From assembly GCA_900112995.1 (NCBI GenBank), contig FONU01000022.1, positions 1 through 56,930 of the forward strand: a stretch of DNA of 56,930 nt, read 5' to 3'. Source of the stretch: [Lactobacillus] rogosae. GTDB lineage: Bacteria; Bacillota; Clostridia; Lachnospirales; Lachnospiraceae. This document shows positions 1 to 7,793 of this stretch, piece after piece; the stretch's first letter is position 1; every line of letters begins with the position of its first letter. The notes below the pieces were generated by a model. It worked only from the letters and a program-made list of their open reading frames with translations, was not told the DNA's origin and made no database searches. A program made the translations under genes and the position numbers.

Positions 1-1
1 T

Positions 2-547
2 AATTATGAGATATCAAAAACAAGGAAATACAAGAATGATATTGGAAAGATAGAAAACATGGAATACGATAAAATATCCGATTTTTATACATGTAAGAAT
101 AACAGGAAACTTACAGTATCACATATAAGACACAATAAAACTAAAACAGGATATGTGAGTGAAAAAACTATCTACACATGTGAGAATTGCAGCGACTGCC
201 CTTACAAGAGTGACTGCATAAAAGATAATAACTGCAAAACGCCATTAGGAGAAAGAACCAAGGTATTACAAGTTGCAAAAACATTTATAAAACACAGAAA
301 AGAGGATTTGGAACGAATCATATCTGATGAAGGGGTATTGTATCGGATGAACCGGAGCATTCAGGCTGAAGACTCATTTGGAGACATAAAACAGGACATT
401 CAGTTCAGAAGATACCTAAGCAAAGGGACTGCGAATGTACTCGCTGAAAGTACTCTTTTAGCAATTGCAAGAAACATAAATAAACTTCATAATAAGATTC
501 AGAACGGGAAGACAGGAACATATTTATTTCCTTTAAAAAGTGCCTGA
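2..547 (+). CDS. IS1182-family transposase, C-terminal part (5' end outside window)
   Basis: The reading frame is open from base 2 and continues off the left edge, so this is the C-terminal part of a larger transposase; the ATG at 59 is internal. The visible part has a Cys cluster (CENCSDCPYKSDC, about residues 60-72 of the visible frame) followed by the terminal segment with EDSFGDIKQD, FRRYLSKG and a closing LLAIARNINKL helix, which I recognise as the C-terminal end of IS1182-type DDE transposases. In this family the last acidic residue of the DDE triad lies in the E-x-x-F-G-x-I-K motif, and that motif is intact here. The rest of the IS lies outside the window, so I cannot say whether the element is functional. 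Confidence 0.8.
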   Translation, partial: NYEISKTRKYKNDIGKIENMEYDKISDFYTCKNNRKLTVSHIRHNKTKTGYVSEKTIYTCENCSDCPYKSDCIKDNNCKTPLGERTKVLQVAKTFIKHRKEDLERIISDEGVLYRMNRSIQAEDSFGDIKQDIQFRRYLSKGTANVLAESTLLAIARNINKLHNKIQNGKTGTYLFPLKSA

Positions 548-666
548 ATTTAGAAATATCAAAATAAAAATTTTTAAAACCTGTATAGGTTTATTAAAGT
601 ACGCCAATTTGGGGCACATCCCATTCATTTTAATAAATAGTAACTTAAAAATCGTATTTTTATAGG

Positions 667-720
667 AAAAAGAGGCTGGTACCTTAACGATTTTCAATCG
701 TTAAAGCGACAGCCCCTTTT
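667..720. terminator. Bidirectional hairpin terminator
   Basis: A G/C-rich outer stem (AGAGGCTG with CAGCCCCTTTT) encloses a perfect inner stem TAACGAT/ATCGTTA, with A-rich sequence on the left and T-rich sequence on the right. It can end the transposase transcript on the plus strand and the tRNA-Gly transcript on the minus strand. Confidence 0.7.
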
Positions 721-732
721 GTTATCTAAGAG

Positions 733-804
<72 letters not shown>

Positions 805-916
805 ATATTATATTGTGTTGTTCGTTTGGTTTCTCGCGAACACAAGTGATATAATACACGCAAAAGTTAAAAGTGTCAAGCACTTTTTTGAAAAAATTTC
901 AAAAAAATTAAAATAA

Positions 917-1795
917 TTACTTTGTTGAGAAGAAAGCGACAGTAATTCCCCCAGGTCCAATATGTGTTCCGATTGTAGCTCCTACTTTTATTCTGGCCGG
1001 AACAGGAATCTTATTTTCCCATAAAGAGCTGCTGTCCTTAATGTATTTGTCGATAAGTTCTGTTGAACAGCCGGTGTAGCCAAGAAGGACGGGCATAGAA
1101 TAATCAATTCCACCGTAGGTGTTGACCTGTTCAATTAAGAAGTTGTTGCCCTGCTTTGAGCCGCGGGCTTTACCTAATATGGCAACTTCACCATTATCAA
1201 TTGCGATTACAGGTTTTATTTTTAATACATTTCCTAAGAAAGCGGCACTGCTTGATATTCTGCCACCTTTTTTAAGATATTCCAGAGTATCAAGAAGTGC
1301 TACAAGACGTATGCGTTTTTTGGCGGAGTTTAACTCATCAGCGATTGCTGTGGCTGACAATCCATCATTAATAAGTTTTAAAGCATATTCAATTAGAATC
1401 TGTTCGCCTACAGTTACATTTTCGCTGTCTATAATATATATTTTCCCCTGGCTGCCGGCGTGTTCGCTTTCATAATCCCCGGCGGCTATGCAGGCACTCT
1501 GGTAAGTTCCCGATAATTTAGAAGAAAGAGTTATCACTATAACGGCATCAGAATGGGTGAGTGCAGTTTCATAGGCAGAGGTAAATGCGAAAGGACTTAC
1601 CTGGCTTGTCTTAGGGAGAGTGTCGCTTTCGATGAGTTTCATATAGAACTCATCTGCTGAGAGTGTGACACCATCTTCAAATTGTTCATCTCCAAATGAT
1701 ATAGTCATTGGAAGAACTGTGACCTGATTGTGTAAATTTCCTGGCATATCCGATGCTGAATCTGTTATAATTGTTATCTTAGAAGCTGAATTCAT
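917..1795 (-). CDS. DegV family protein (fatty-acid binding)
   Basis: This 292-residue protein has the usual DegV length and features: the N-terminal strand with TDSASDMP (about residues 10-18), the KTSQVSPFAF segment (about 61-70), the VIVITLSSKLSGTYQSA segment and the C-terminal IGTHIGPGG. DegV/FakB proteins bind a fatty acid and present it to a fatty-acid kinase for phosphorylation and lipid incorporation; the kinase FakA is not encoded in this window. The start at 1795 is supported by a GAGGA motif just upstream. Its 5' region contains an inverted repeat and two palindromes listed separately. Family assignment is secure; the bound ligand is unknown. Confidence 0.93.
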   Translation of the reverse strand: MNSASKITIITDSASDMPGNLHNQVTVLPMTISFGDEQFEDGVTLSADEFYMKLIESDTLPKTSQVSPFAFTSAYETALTHSDAVIVITLSSKLSGTYQSACIAAGDYESEHAGSQGKIYIIDSENVTVGEQILIEYALKLINDGLSATAIADELNSAKKRIRLVALLDTLEYLKKGGRISSSAAFLGNVLKIKPVIAIDNGEVAILGKARGSKQGNNFLIEQVNTYGGIDYSMPVLLGYTGCSTELIDKYIKDSSSLWENKIPVPARIKVGATIGTHIGPGGITVAFFSTK

Positions 1796-1811
1796 AAATA
1801 ATCCTCATTTC

Positions 1812-1847
1812 TGCGTACCATTGCTGACAGGCAGGTGCTGGTACGCA
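1812..1847. repeat. Inverted repeat in degV leader
   Basis: A perfect 9-bp inverted repeat (TGCGTACCA at 1812-1820, TGGTACGCA at 1839-1847) with an 18-nt loop lies 17 bases upstream of the degV-type gene start. It would form a stable hairpin in the leader transcript or act as a DNA operator. No regulator can be named. Confidence 0.55.
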
Positions 1848-1859
1848 AAGCCACAAGCC

Positions 1860-1928
1860 TGAAAATAGTATTGCAATACAGGAAGTGTGTAAAACCCCAA
1901 AATTGAACGTGAAAATAGTATTGCAATA
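1860..1928. promoter_or_regulatory. Two identical palindromic boxes between divergent genes
   Basis: A 19-bp sequence, TGAAAATAGTATTGCAATA, occurs exactly twice (1860-1878 and 1910-1928), 50 bp apart. In the first copy the core is the perfect 12-bp palindrome GTATTGCAATAC; in the second the last base differs (GTATTGCAATAT). The boxes lie between the divergent DegV and MATE genes, so they look like a pair of operator sites about five helical turns apart. The rest of the 1796-2178 gap is AT-rich and holds nothing else I recognise. Confidence 0.5.
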
Positions 1929-2178
1929 TGGTCTGTAAATATACAGCTAAGATACATTTTCCAATTAAATCATAATAATATTATCAAATATTTTTATAAT
2001 CAAAATATAACAAACGGGATTATATAACATATTACTTTGTATGTCAAACTATAATTGATTTTCTGGTTGAATTACTGTATATTAATATTGTTGTTTATGC
2101 AGCATATAAGTGTATTGAAATAACTGGAATATTCTGGTTAAGATATGGTATATGCTTACGGAAAGATGAGGAATATTA

Positions 2179-3495
2179 ATGGACATAAGGAAGAAATTTG
2201 CTAAATATGTGTCACAGAACATATTCGGTATGCTTGGAATATCGTGTTATGTTGTTGCAGACACATTTTTTATATCTAAATTCGCAGGGGCAGACGGAAT
2301 TACAGTTCTTAATCTTGTACTTCCTGTATTTAATGTTATATTTGCTGTTGGCTCAATGATAGGTGTTGGTTCGGCGATAAGATTTAAGATATTAAGAGCC
2401 AAGAATAATGAGAGGGCAGATGATTATTTTTCAAATGCAATAATGTGTGCGTGCCTGTTAAGCATAGTATTTATACTTGTGGGACTGTTTGCACCAGATA
2501 GGCTTTTAAGGCTTATGGGTGCAGATGATACAATTACGGCACTTGGAACCTGCTATACAAGGACATTTCTTATGTTTACTCCATTTTTTATGTGTAATTA
2601 CATTGTAAGTGCATATGTAAGAAATGATAATGATCCCTCAAGGGCGATGATTGCGACACTTTGTGGAAGTCTTTTTAATATAGTGTTTGATTATATATTT
2701 ATGTTTCCAATGAAGCTTGGGCTGTTAGGGGCTGCGATGGCTACTGCAGCTTCACCTGTATGCAGTATATTGGTGTGCTTGACACATTTTTTTGGTAAGA
2801 ATAATACGGTTGTGTTTAAATGGCACTTTCCGTCTTTAAAAATGCTCTGGGAGTCGTGTATGCTTGGAACAGCCGCATTTATTGGTGAGATAGCATCGGC
2901 GGTTACTACAACTGTATTTAATATGCTGTTACTGTCAATCACAGGAAATATCGGTATTGCAGCATATGGAGTTGTTGCTAATTATGCTTATATTGGAACA
3001 GCTATATTTAATGGTATTGCCCAGGGAACACAGCCGCTTATTAGTGAATGTTACGGCAGGGGTGACAGAAAAGATGCTGAAAGGCTGTACAGAATGAGTG
3101 CTGCTACAGCGGTTGCACTTTTTGCAGTAATATATATAATTGTATTTAGATTTACAGACCAGCTTGTTGCACTGTTTAACAGTGAGGGTGTTGAGACACT
3201 TGCTGTATATGCACATAGCGGAATGATAATATATTTTGCAGGATTTTTATTTGCAGGATTTAATATAGTATCTGCCGGATATTTTAGTGCAGTGGAGTGT
3301 GCTAAAGAATCATTTGTGGTATCATTATTAAGAGGAATTGTGCTTATGCTTATTATGTCAATCAGCCTTTCAAAGCTGTTTGGAATGACAGGAGTATGGA
3401 GCAGTTTTCCGGCAACAGAATTAATAACGGCAGTTGTATGCGTAGTATTTCTTATACTAAAGAATAACAGAATGCGAAAGCATAATAATATATAG
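2179..3495 (+). CDS. MATE family efflux transporter
   Basis: This 438-residue, highly hydrophobic protein has the two-fold MATE architecture, about twelve membrane segments, with the N-terminal VADTFFISKFAGADGITVLNL region (about residues 25-46) and the equivalent second-half segment around IAAYGVVANYAYIG, followed by IAQGTQPLISECYGRG. MATE proteins export drugs, metabolites or other organic cations by proton or sodium antiport in the cytoplasmic membrane. A GAGGA motif precedes the ATG. The substrate cannot be inferred. It starts a run of co-directional genes (2179-7189) and is separated from the divergent DegV gene by the palindromic boxes. Confidence 0.93.
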   Translation: MDIRKKFAKYVSQNIFGMLGISCYVVADTFFISKFAGADGITVLNLVLPVFNVIFAVGSMIGVGSAIRFKILRAKNNERADDYFSNAIMCACLLSIVFILVGLFAPDRLLRLMGADDTITALGTCYTRTFLMFTPFFMCNYIVSAYVRNDNDPSRAMIATLCGSLFNIVFDYIFMFPMKLGLLGAAMATAASPVCSILVCLTHFFGKNNTVVFKWHFPSLKMLWESCMLGTAAFIGEIASAVTTTVFNMLLLSITGNIGIAAYGVVANYAYIGTAIFNGIAQGTQPLISECYGRGDRKDAERLYRMSAATAVALFAVIYIIVFRFTDQLVALFNSEGVETLAVYAHSGMIIYFAGFLFAGFNIVSAGYFSAVECAKESFVVSLLRGIVLMLIMSISLSKLFGMTGVWSSFPATELITAVVCVVFLILKNNRMRKHNNI

Positions 3496-3509
3496 TCGGA
3501 GGATATGAT

Positions 3510-3740
3510 ATGGTTAATCCAGCATCAATTATGAAAATAATGAACTTAAAGAATAAATTTGCCGCAAACCATCCAAAGTTTGTGTCATTTATTAACTACT
3601 GCCTCAATGGTGGAATTCAGGAGGGAACAGTTATAGAGATAACTGTGACAAAGCCTGGAGAACAGCCGGTAACTTCTAATATGAAGGTTATGCAGTCAGA
3701 TATAGATATTGTTAATGAACTTAAGACTTTATCCAAATAA
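3510..3740 (+). CDS. Small conserved-looking protein of unknown function (76 aa)
   Basis: The ATG at 3510 is preceded by GGAGGATATGAT, a strong ribosome binding site, and begins 14 bases after the MATE stop codon, so it is probably cotranscribed. The 76-residue product is soluble, with an N-terminal helix (about residues 1-30) and a segment rich in alternating hydrophobic residues (GTVIEITVTKPG, about 41-52) that looks like a beta hairpin. I do not recognise a named family and assign no function. Confidence 0.75.
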   Translation: MVNPASIMKIMNLKNKFAANHPKFVSFINYCLNGGIQEGTVIEITVTKPGEQPVTSNMKVMQSDIDIVNELKTLSK

Positions 3741-3771
3741 GGTTTATTAAGCATTTGCTGGGGGTGTATAT

Positions 3772-4869
3772 ATGGGAAATATAATGGATTATCTTGACTG
3801 GCGTGGGGATATAACATTTGAACAGTCACCTTTTAATGAGGTTGATAATGTTATTCTTGCACAGCTTGCATACGTTAATTTCAGGGATATTATACCATCA
3901 CCTGAGGAGAAGAGAAGCATTACATTAAAAGAAGCATCGCAGATGTTTTTTGATATGTATACAGAAAATGAACTAAAGCAGGATAAATCATTTATTAGTG
4001 AAGCTCCATTTCTTATGAAAAAAGCGGCAGCTTCCAAAAGATTTGGAAATCTGATTTTATCTAATTATGTAGATACAGTAGATGAAACCTTGGAAAAGCA
4101 GTTCGGGGCATTTCACATAAGAATAAGCCCTAAGCATACTTATGTTGTATTCAGGGGTACAGATGATACACTTGTCGGCTGGAAAGAGGATTTTAATATG
4201 AGCTTTATTATGCCTGTTCCGTCACAGGAGGCGGCGGTAGAGTATATTAATAGTACATGCCAGTACATAAGAGGAAGGCTTTATATAGGCGGACATTCCA
4301 AGGGTGGCAATCTTGCTATATATTCGGCTGTAAAATGCAGTGAGAGAGTAAGAAAAAAGATAGATTGTGTATACAATAATGATGGCCCTGGATTTGATGT
4401 GAATATGATAAAAAGTGCGAAATATCAGGCGATGTTACCGCTTATCAAAAGCATAGTCCCAGAGAATTCGATAGTAGGAATGTTACTTGAACACGATGAG
4501 GATTATATTATTGTTAAGAGTTCACAGAGCGGGCTTATGCAGCATGATGCAATGTCGTGGCAGGTGCTTGGTGCTTTTCTTGTAAAGGCTAAGAAATTAA
4601 GTGCACAGAGCAGAAGGCTTAATAAGGCATTAAGCAGCTGGATTAACAGCGTTGATAATGAACGCAGGGAGGAGTTCGTTGAAACTTTATTCGGACTTTT
4701 ATATGCCAGCGGTGCTAAGAATTTGTCAGATGTGTCAGCAGACAGATTAAGAAGCACAAGGGAGGTTATACGTCAGTATGCCGGACTTGATAAGGACAGC
4801 AGAACACTTATTAAGAATATGCTTTTGTCGCTTACTGATAAGATAAGCAAGGCAAGATTTGAGAAATGA
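3772..4869 (+). CDS. Mbeg1-like / DUF2974 alpha/beta-hydrolase-fold protein
   Basis: This 365-residue protein starts with the typical MDYLDWRGDITFEQSPFNEVD N-terminal segment and has VVFRGTDDTLVGWKEDFN (about residues 125-142) and the nucleophile elbow GGHSKGGN, with the serine at residue 176. These match the DUF2974/Mbeg1-like branch of lipase-like alpha/beta hydrolases, widespread in Firmicutes. There is no signal peptide, so it is likely cytoplasmic. The substrate is unknown; esterase or lipase activity is inferred only from the GxSxG-type motif. The start is supported by GGGGGTG upstream. Confidence 0.85.
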   Translation: MGNIMDYLDWRGDITFEQSPFNEVDNVILAQLAYVNFRDIIPSPEEKRSITLKEASQMFFDMYTENELKQDKSFISEAPFLMKKAAASKRFGNLILSNYVDTVDETLEKQFGAFHIRISPKHTYVVFRGTDDTLVGWKEDFNMSFIMPVPSQEAAVEYINSTCQYIRGRLYIGGHSKGGNLAIYSAVKCSERVRKKIDCVYNNDGPGFDVNMIKSAKYQAMLPLIKSIVPENSIVGMLLEHDEDYIIVKSSQSGLMQHDAMSWQVLGAFLVKAKKLSAQSRRLNKALSSWINSVDNERREEFVETLFGLLYASGAKNLSDVSADRLRSTREVIRQYAGLDKDSRTLIKNMLLSLTDKISKARFEK

Positions 4870-4906
4870 TATTATAGAAATATTATAGAAGAAATGGAGA
4901 TTAGAT

Positions 4907-5077
4907 ATGTCAGGAATTATTAATATTATACTTGGTGCAGTTGTACTATTTGTTGTAGTTGTATTGTTCCTGTGGGTTTCATCTAAGCACAAAGAGAGCG
5001 GACTTGGAGATACCTGTAGCGGCAATTGTTCTTCGTGCAGTGCCCATTGTTCAACTGGTTCTAAAGATAAGAAGTAA
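4907..5077 (+). CDS. Small Cys-rich membrane protein, FeoB-associated type (56 aa)
   Basis: A 56-residue ORF starts at an ATG with GGAG eight bases upstream and ends 14 bases before the next gene. Residues 4-26 form a single hydrophobic membrane segment (IINIILGAVVLFVVVVLFLW), followed by a short basic stretch and a Cys cluster CSGNCSSCSAHC near the C terminus. This layout, one membrane helix plus a short Cys-rich tail, is that of the FeoB-associated Cys-rich membrane proteins. No feoB is visible here, so a link to iron transport is not shown. A Cys cluster of this kind could bind a metal ion or Fe-S cluster; its position before an Fe-S protein and a CorA-type transporter fits that idea but does not prove it. 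Confidence 0.7.
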   Translation: MSGIINIILGAVVLFVVVVLFLWVSSKHKESGLGDTCSGNCSSCSAHCSTGSKDKK

Positions 5078-5091
5078 GAAAGAGAATAAAT

Positions 5092-6264
5092 ATGACTAAT
5101 GAATTCAGGAAAAAGGCTGTCGAACTTGGAAAGCTAATGAATAGCAAGTCTAAATTATCTGTACCGCTTGTAAAATGTATTATTGAGTGTTTTGAGATTG
5201 TATTTGATGAGCAGGATATAGATTATATGCTTCTTATGAAGGACGGATATTACAGCAGGGATGAGCTTAAAGAATTGTGGCAGCTTGACGGTGAGGCATT
5301 TGAGAAAGTATTTACAAGCATAAGGGACAAAGGCGGAATATGGGAGAGCAGGCAGGAAGGTGTCTATGATATAACGCCGATATTTCCGGGCTGGGTTGAG
5401 CTGTATGCCTCTGGACCGCTTAATGATAAGAGAAGACGGCTTCTTATTAAGTTTGCAGAATTTGAGGAACTTCTTATAAAGCTTAATATAGCACCTGTAA
5501 GAATGTATATGAACCGTGTCAATGAGCGCAATATGCAAAGAGAGCAGGGAAGAATGTCAACGCTTATACCTGACCCTGCCAATAATCTGAGTGCTAAAAA
5601 GAGAATTATTAAGATTAATAAAAATGTAGATGCTGTGCAGGCTGTGTATACAGAGGGTGAGGTTATGGATATTCTTAACAGGAATAAGGAACATATTGCT
5701 GTTATGAACTGTTTCTGTCGCACCAAAAAGATGCTTGAGAATGGAAAATGTGACTATGATATGCCGATTGAGTCGTGTATGGCGGTTGGAAGAATGGCTG
5801 TACAGCTTGAAAAAGCTGGCGTTGCAAGACACATTTCCATAGATGAAGCCAGAAAGCTTATAGACACGCTTGAGAAAAAAGGCTGTATACATACATTATA
5901 TCACTATGGCACATACTCTGGTAATGAAGAGATTGTGCTGTGCAACTGTTGTATAGACTGCTGTTTCTTATATGGAAGCTTCAGGGAGGGTGCTTTATCG
6001 CAGCTTATGATTAAGGCATTTTACAGACCACAGATAGTTGATAACGCGAAATGTACAGGCTGTAACAGGTGCGCCTGTTTCTGTCCGACCAATGCAACGT
6101 GGTATGATAAAGAGCGCGCAGAGCTTGTATATGATATAGACAGGTGCATAGGCTGTGGACAGTGTGTAACGCAGTGTCCGTCAGGTTACAGAAGTATGGT
6201 TAAAGATGAGAGAAACATTTTCGTAAAGACCAGAAAGAAGGTGGATTATGGTAGAAATCTATAA
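5092..6264 (+). CDS. 4Fe-4S ferredoxin-domain protein
   Basis: This 390-residue protein has a helical N-terminal region with a winged-helix-like stretch (LKELWQLDGEAFEKVF, about residues 49-64), a middle part with several isolated Cys motifs (NCFCRTKKM, LCNCCIDCCF) and a C-terminal two-cluster ferredoxin domain: CTGCNRCACFCP and CIGCGQCVTQCP (about residues 322-362). Each set has the CxxCxxCxxxCP spacing for a [4Fe-4S] cluster. Related proteins occur in many anaerobic Firmicutes; their electron partner is not known to me. The gene overlaps the following CorA-type gene by 17 bases, suggesting translational coupling. Confidence 0.8.
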   Translation: MTNEFRKKAVELGKLMNSKSKLSVPLVKCIIECFEIVFDEQDIDYMLLMKDGYYSRDELKELWQLDGEAFEKVFTSIRDKGGIWESRQEGVYDITPIFPGWVELYASGPLNDKRRRLLIKFAEFEELLIKLNIAPVRMYMNRVNERNMQREQGRMSTLIPDPANNLSAKKRIIKINKNVDAVQAVYTEGEVMDILNRNKEHIAVMNCFCRTKKMLENGKCDYDMPIESCMAVGRMAVQLEKAGVARHISIDEARKLIDTLEKKGCIHTLYHYGTYSGNEEIVLCNCCIDCCFLYGSFREGALSQLMIKAFYRPQIVDNAKCTGCNRCACFCPTNATWYDKERAELVYDIDRCIGCGQCVTQCPSGYRSMVKDERNIFVKTRKKVDYGRNL

Positions 6265-7189
6265 GACAGATAATAAGGTACTGCAAAAGCTTGATAATAT
6301 AGAAGAAGGCTGCTGGGTTAATATGATTGACCCGACAAGCAGTGAATTATCCCTTGTATCAGGCTATTTTGAGATAGACTTAGCTGACCTTGCGACAGCA
6401 CTTGATGAGGAAGAAAGTTCACGAATAAGTCTTGAAGACGGTTATACACTTATTCTTGTGGATATACCAACACCTGAGGTACGACACGAGAAAAAGATGT
6501 ATACAACAATACCATTAGGTATCATATTAAAGAATGATGCAATAATAACGATATGCAGGGAAGATACACCCGTGCTTAACTATTTTGTGCGCAATAAGTT
6601 AAAAGAGTTCAGTACTAAGAAGAAAATGCGTTTTATATATGAAATGATGTTCCGCTCGGCTATGCTTTATCAGGCTTACTTACGTGGGATTGATAAGAAA
6701 AGAACTGAGATAGAAGAAAGAGTTGGCGATGATACACACGATACAGATATTATCGAGCTTCACGAATTAGAATCGACGCTTGTATACTTTGCTACATCTT
6801 TAAGGGCGAACAGCATTGTGCTTGAAAGATTAAGACGATACAAAAGACTTGAACAGTATCCGGAGGATATGGAACTGCTTGAAGATGTAACAGTCGAATA
6901 CCAGCAGGCTATCGAGATGACGTCTATATACAGGGATATTATAGATGGTACAAGAGAGCTGTTGTCATCGGTTATTAATAACAGGCTTAATAATGTAATG
7001 AAAATTCTTACATCAATCACTATAGTTATGGCTATACCTACAATAATATCGGGAATATATGGAATGAATGTTGCCGGTGAGTGGATGCCTTTATCAGCAA
7101 CCAGGTATGGATTTTATATAATTGTTGTAATAATATTTATTATATGTGTGTTTGTATTGTGGTTCCTTAAGAAGAAGAAAATGCTTTAA
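6248..7189 (+). CDS. CorA-like divalent cation transporter
   Basis: This 313-residue protein ends with the CorA two-helix membrane module, and the signature GMN is at residues 272-274 (IYGMNVAG) at the end of the first membrane helix. The second helix is FYIIVVIIFIICVFVLWFL followed by a lysine-rich tail. The long N-terminal cytoplasmic domain with helical coils fits the CorA funnel. CorA-type pentamers carry Mg2+ (also Co2+ or Ni2+ in some members). The ATG at 6248 lies inside the previous gene, with GAAGGTGG upstream as ribosome binding site. Confidence 0.93.
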   Translation: MVEIYKTDNKVLQKLDNIEEGCWVNMIDPTSSELSLVSGYFEIDLADLATALDEEESSRISLEDGYTLILVDIPTPEVRHEKKMYTTIPLGIILKNDAIITICREDTPVLNYFVRNKLKEFSTKKKMRFIYEMMFRSAMLYQAYLRGIDKKRTEIEERVGDDTHDTDIIELHELESTLVYFATSLRANSIVLERLRRYKRLEQYPEDMELLEDVTVEYQQAIEMTSIYRDIIDGTRELLSSVINNRLNNVMKILTSITIVMAIPTIISGIYGMNVAGEWMPLSATRYGFYIIVVIIFIICVFVLWFLKKKKML

Positions 7190-7260
7190 GGTGTTTAAGA
7201 AGATTTATTATATATAAAAAATATAATATACAATGGTAAAATTATATAATTTGTTTAATA

Positions 7261-7376
7261 AAAGCTGTGGAACAGTAATTATCTTTAAAAGTAGTCTTTA
7301 TCCCGAAGTAGTCTTTATCCAAGAGTAATCTTTGCTTAAAAATAATCTTTTAAAGATAATGCTTGTCCACAGCTTT
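7261..7376. terminator. Long hairpin with tandem repeats in its loop
   Basis: An imperfect inverted repeat of about 30 bp (7261-7291 with 7347-7376, both ends reading AAAGCTGTGG in their own 5'-3' sense) encloses about 55 nt. The loop contains imperfect tandem copies of AGTAGTCTTTATCC, AGTAGTCTTTATCC, AGTAATCTTTGC and AATAATCTTT at about 16-nt intervals. It separates the convergent CorA-type gene (+) and small ORF (-), so a bidirectional terminator is the simplest reading. Confidence 0.55.
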
Positions 7377-7413
7377 ATAATTGCTAGTAATATTTGTTAT
7401 TATACTTATATGC

Positions 7414-7575
7414 TTACTTGTAAACTTCCTGCCAGCGTGACACCATCTCCTCAGCTTCTGTCTTAGATGATACTTTTGTTACAATGACCCCGTCAAGATA
7501 AATCTCATATACCGGAAACTTCTTAGGACTGTCTCCGTGATACACCTCTACTCTGCTGAATTTCACACGCTCCAT
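7414..7575 (-). CDS. Small hypothetical protein (53 aa)
   Basis: A 53-residue ORF on the minus strand starts at 7575 after a textbook GGAGG about ten bases upstream. The predicted product is compact and mixed alpha/beta: MERVKFSRVEVYHG, then EIYLDGVIVTKV, then a helix SSKTEAEEMVSRWQEVYK. The good ribosome binding site, the plausible fold pattern and its location between a hairpin and a promoter region suggest a real gene. I recognise no family. Confidence 0.7.
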   Translation of the reverse strand: MERVKFSRVEVYHGDSPKKFPVYEIYLDGVIVTKVSSKTEAEEMVSRWQEVYK

Positions 7576-7684
7576 AATAAAAAACCTCCACATATTAAAT
7601 TAATAATATATAATTGTTAAAACAAATCAACAATATGTTGTATTGTATCACATACATATTTAAAATAAAATACAAGATTTACCA

Positions 7685-7702
7685 TTGGTACTAAAGTACC
7701 AA
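7685..7702. promoter_or_regulatory. Palindromic operator candidate upstream of GGDEF gene
   Basis: TTGGTACT and AGTACCAA form a perfect 8-bp inverted repeat around a two-base centre. It lies immediately upstream of the predicted promoter for the GGDEF gene, with its centre near -60 relative to the expected transcription start. That position suits an activator site, or a repressor for the divergent small ORF. Confidence 0.45.
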
Positions 7703-7718
7703 AAAACAAATAAAATTG

Positions 7719-7747
7719 TTGCATATTTGTGCATTATAAACTATAAT
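7719..7747 (+). promoter_or_regulatory. Sigma-A type promoter of the GGDEF gene
   Basis: TTGCAT (7719-7724), a 17-bp spacer and a perfect TATAAT (7742-7747) lie 46 bases upstream of the GGDEF start codon. Spacing and the -10 match the housekeeping consensus. Confidence 0.6.
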
Positions 7748-7793
7748 AATCGCAGGGTTATTTCGACAATTGAATTAAGGAGAAGGTTTAGAT

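Noticed and set aside
1119-1475. 118-codon plus-strand ORF
   Set aside because: Lies wholly antisense to the DegV gene, has no ribosome binding site and no recognisable domain.
7280-7350. Possible CRISPR array
   Set aside because: The tandem units are about 16 nt, adjacent and without spacers; no cas genes are present. No CRISPR array is visible anywhere in the window.
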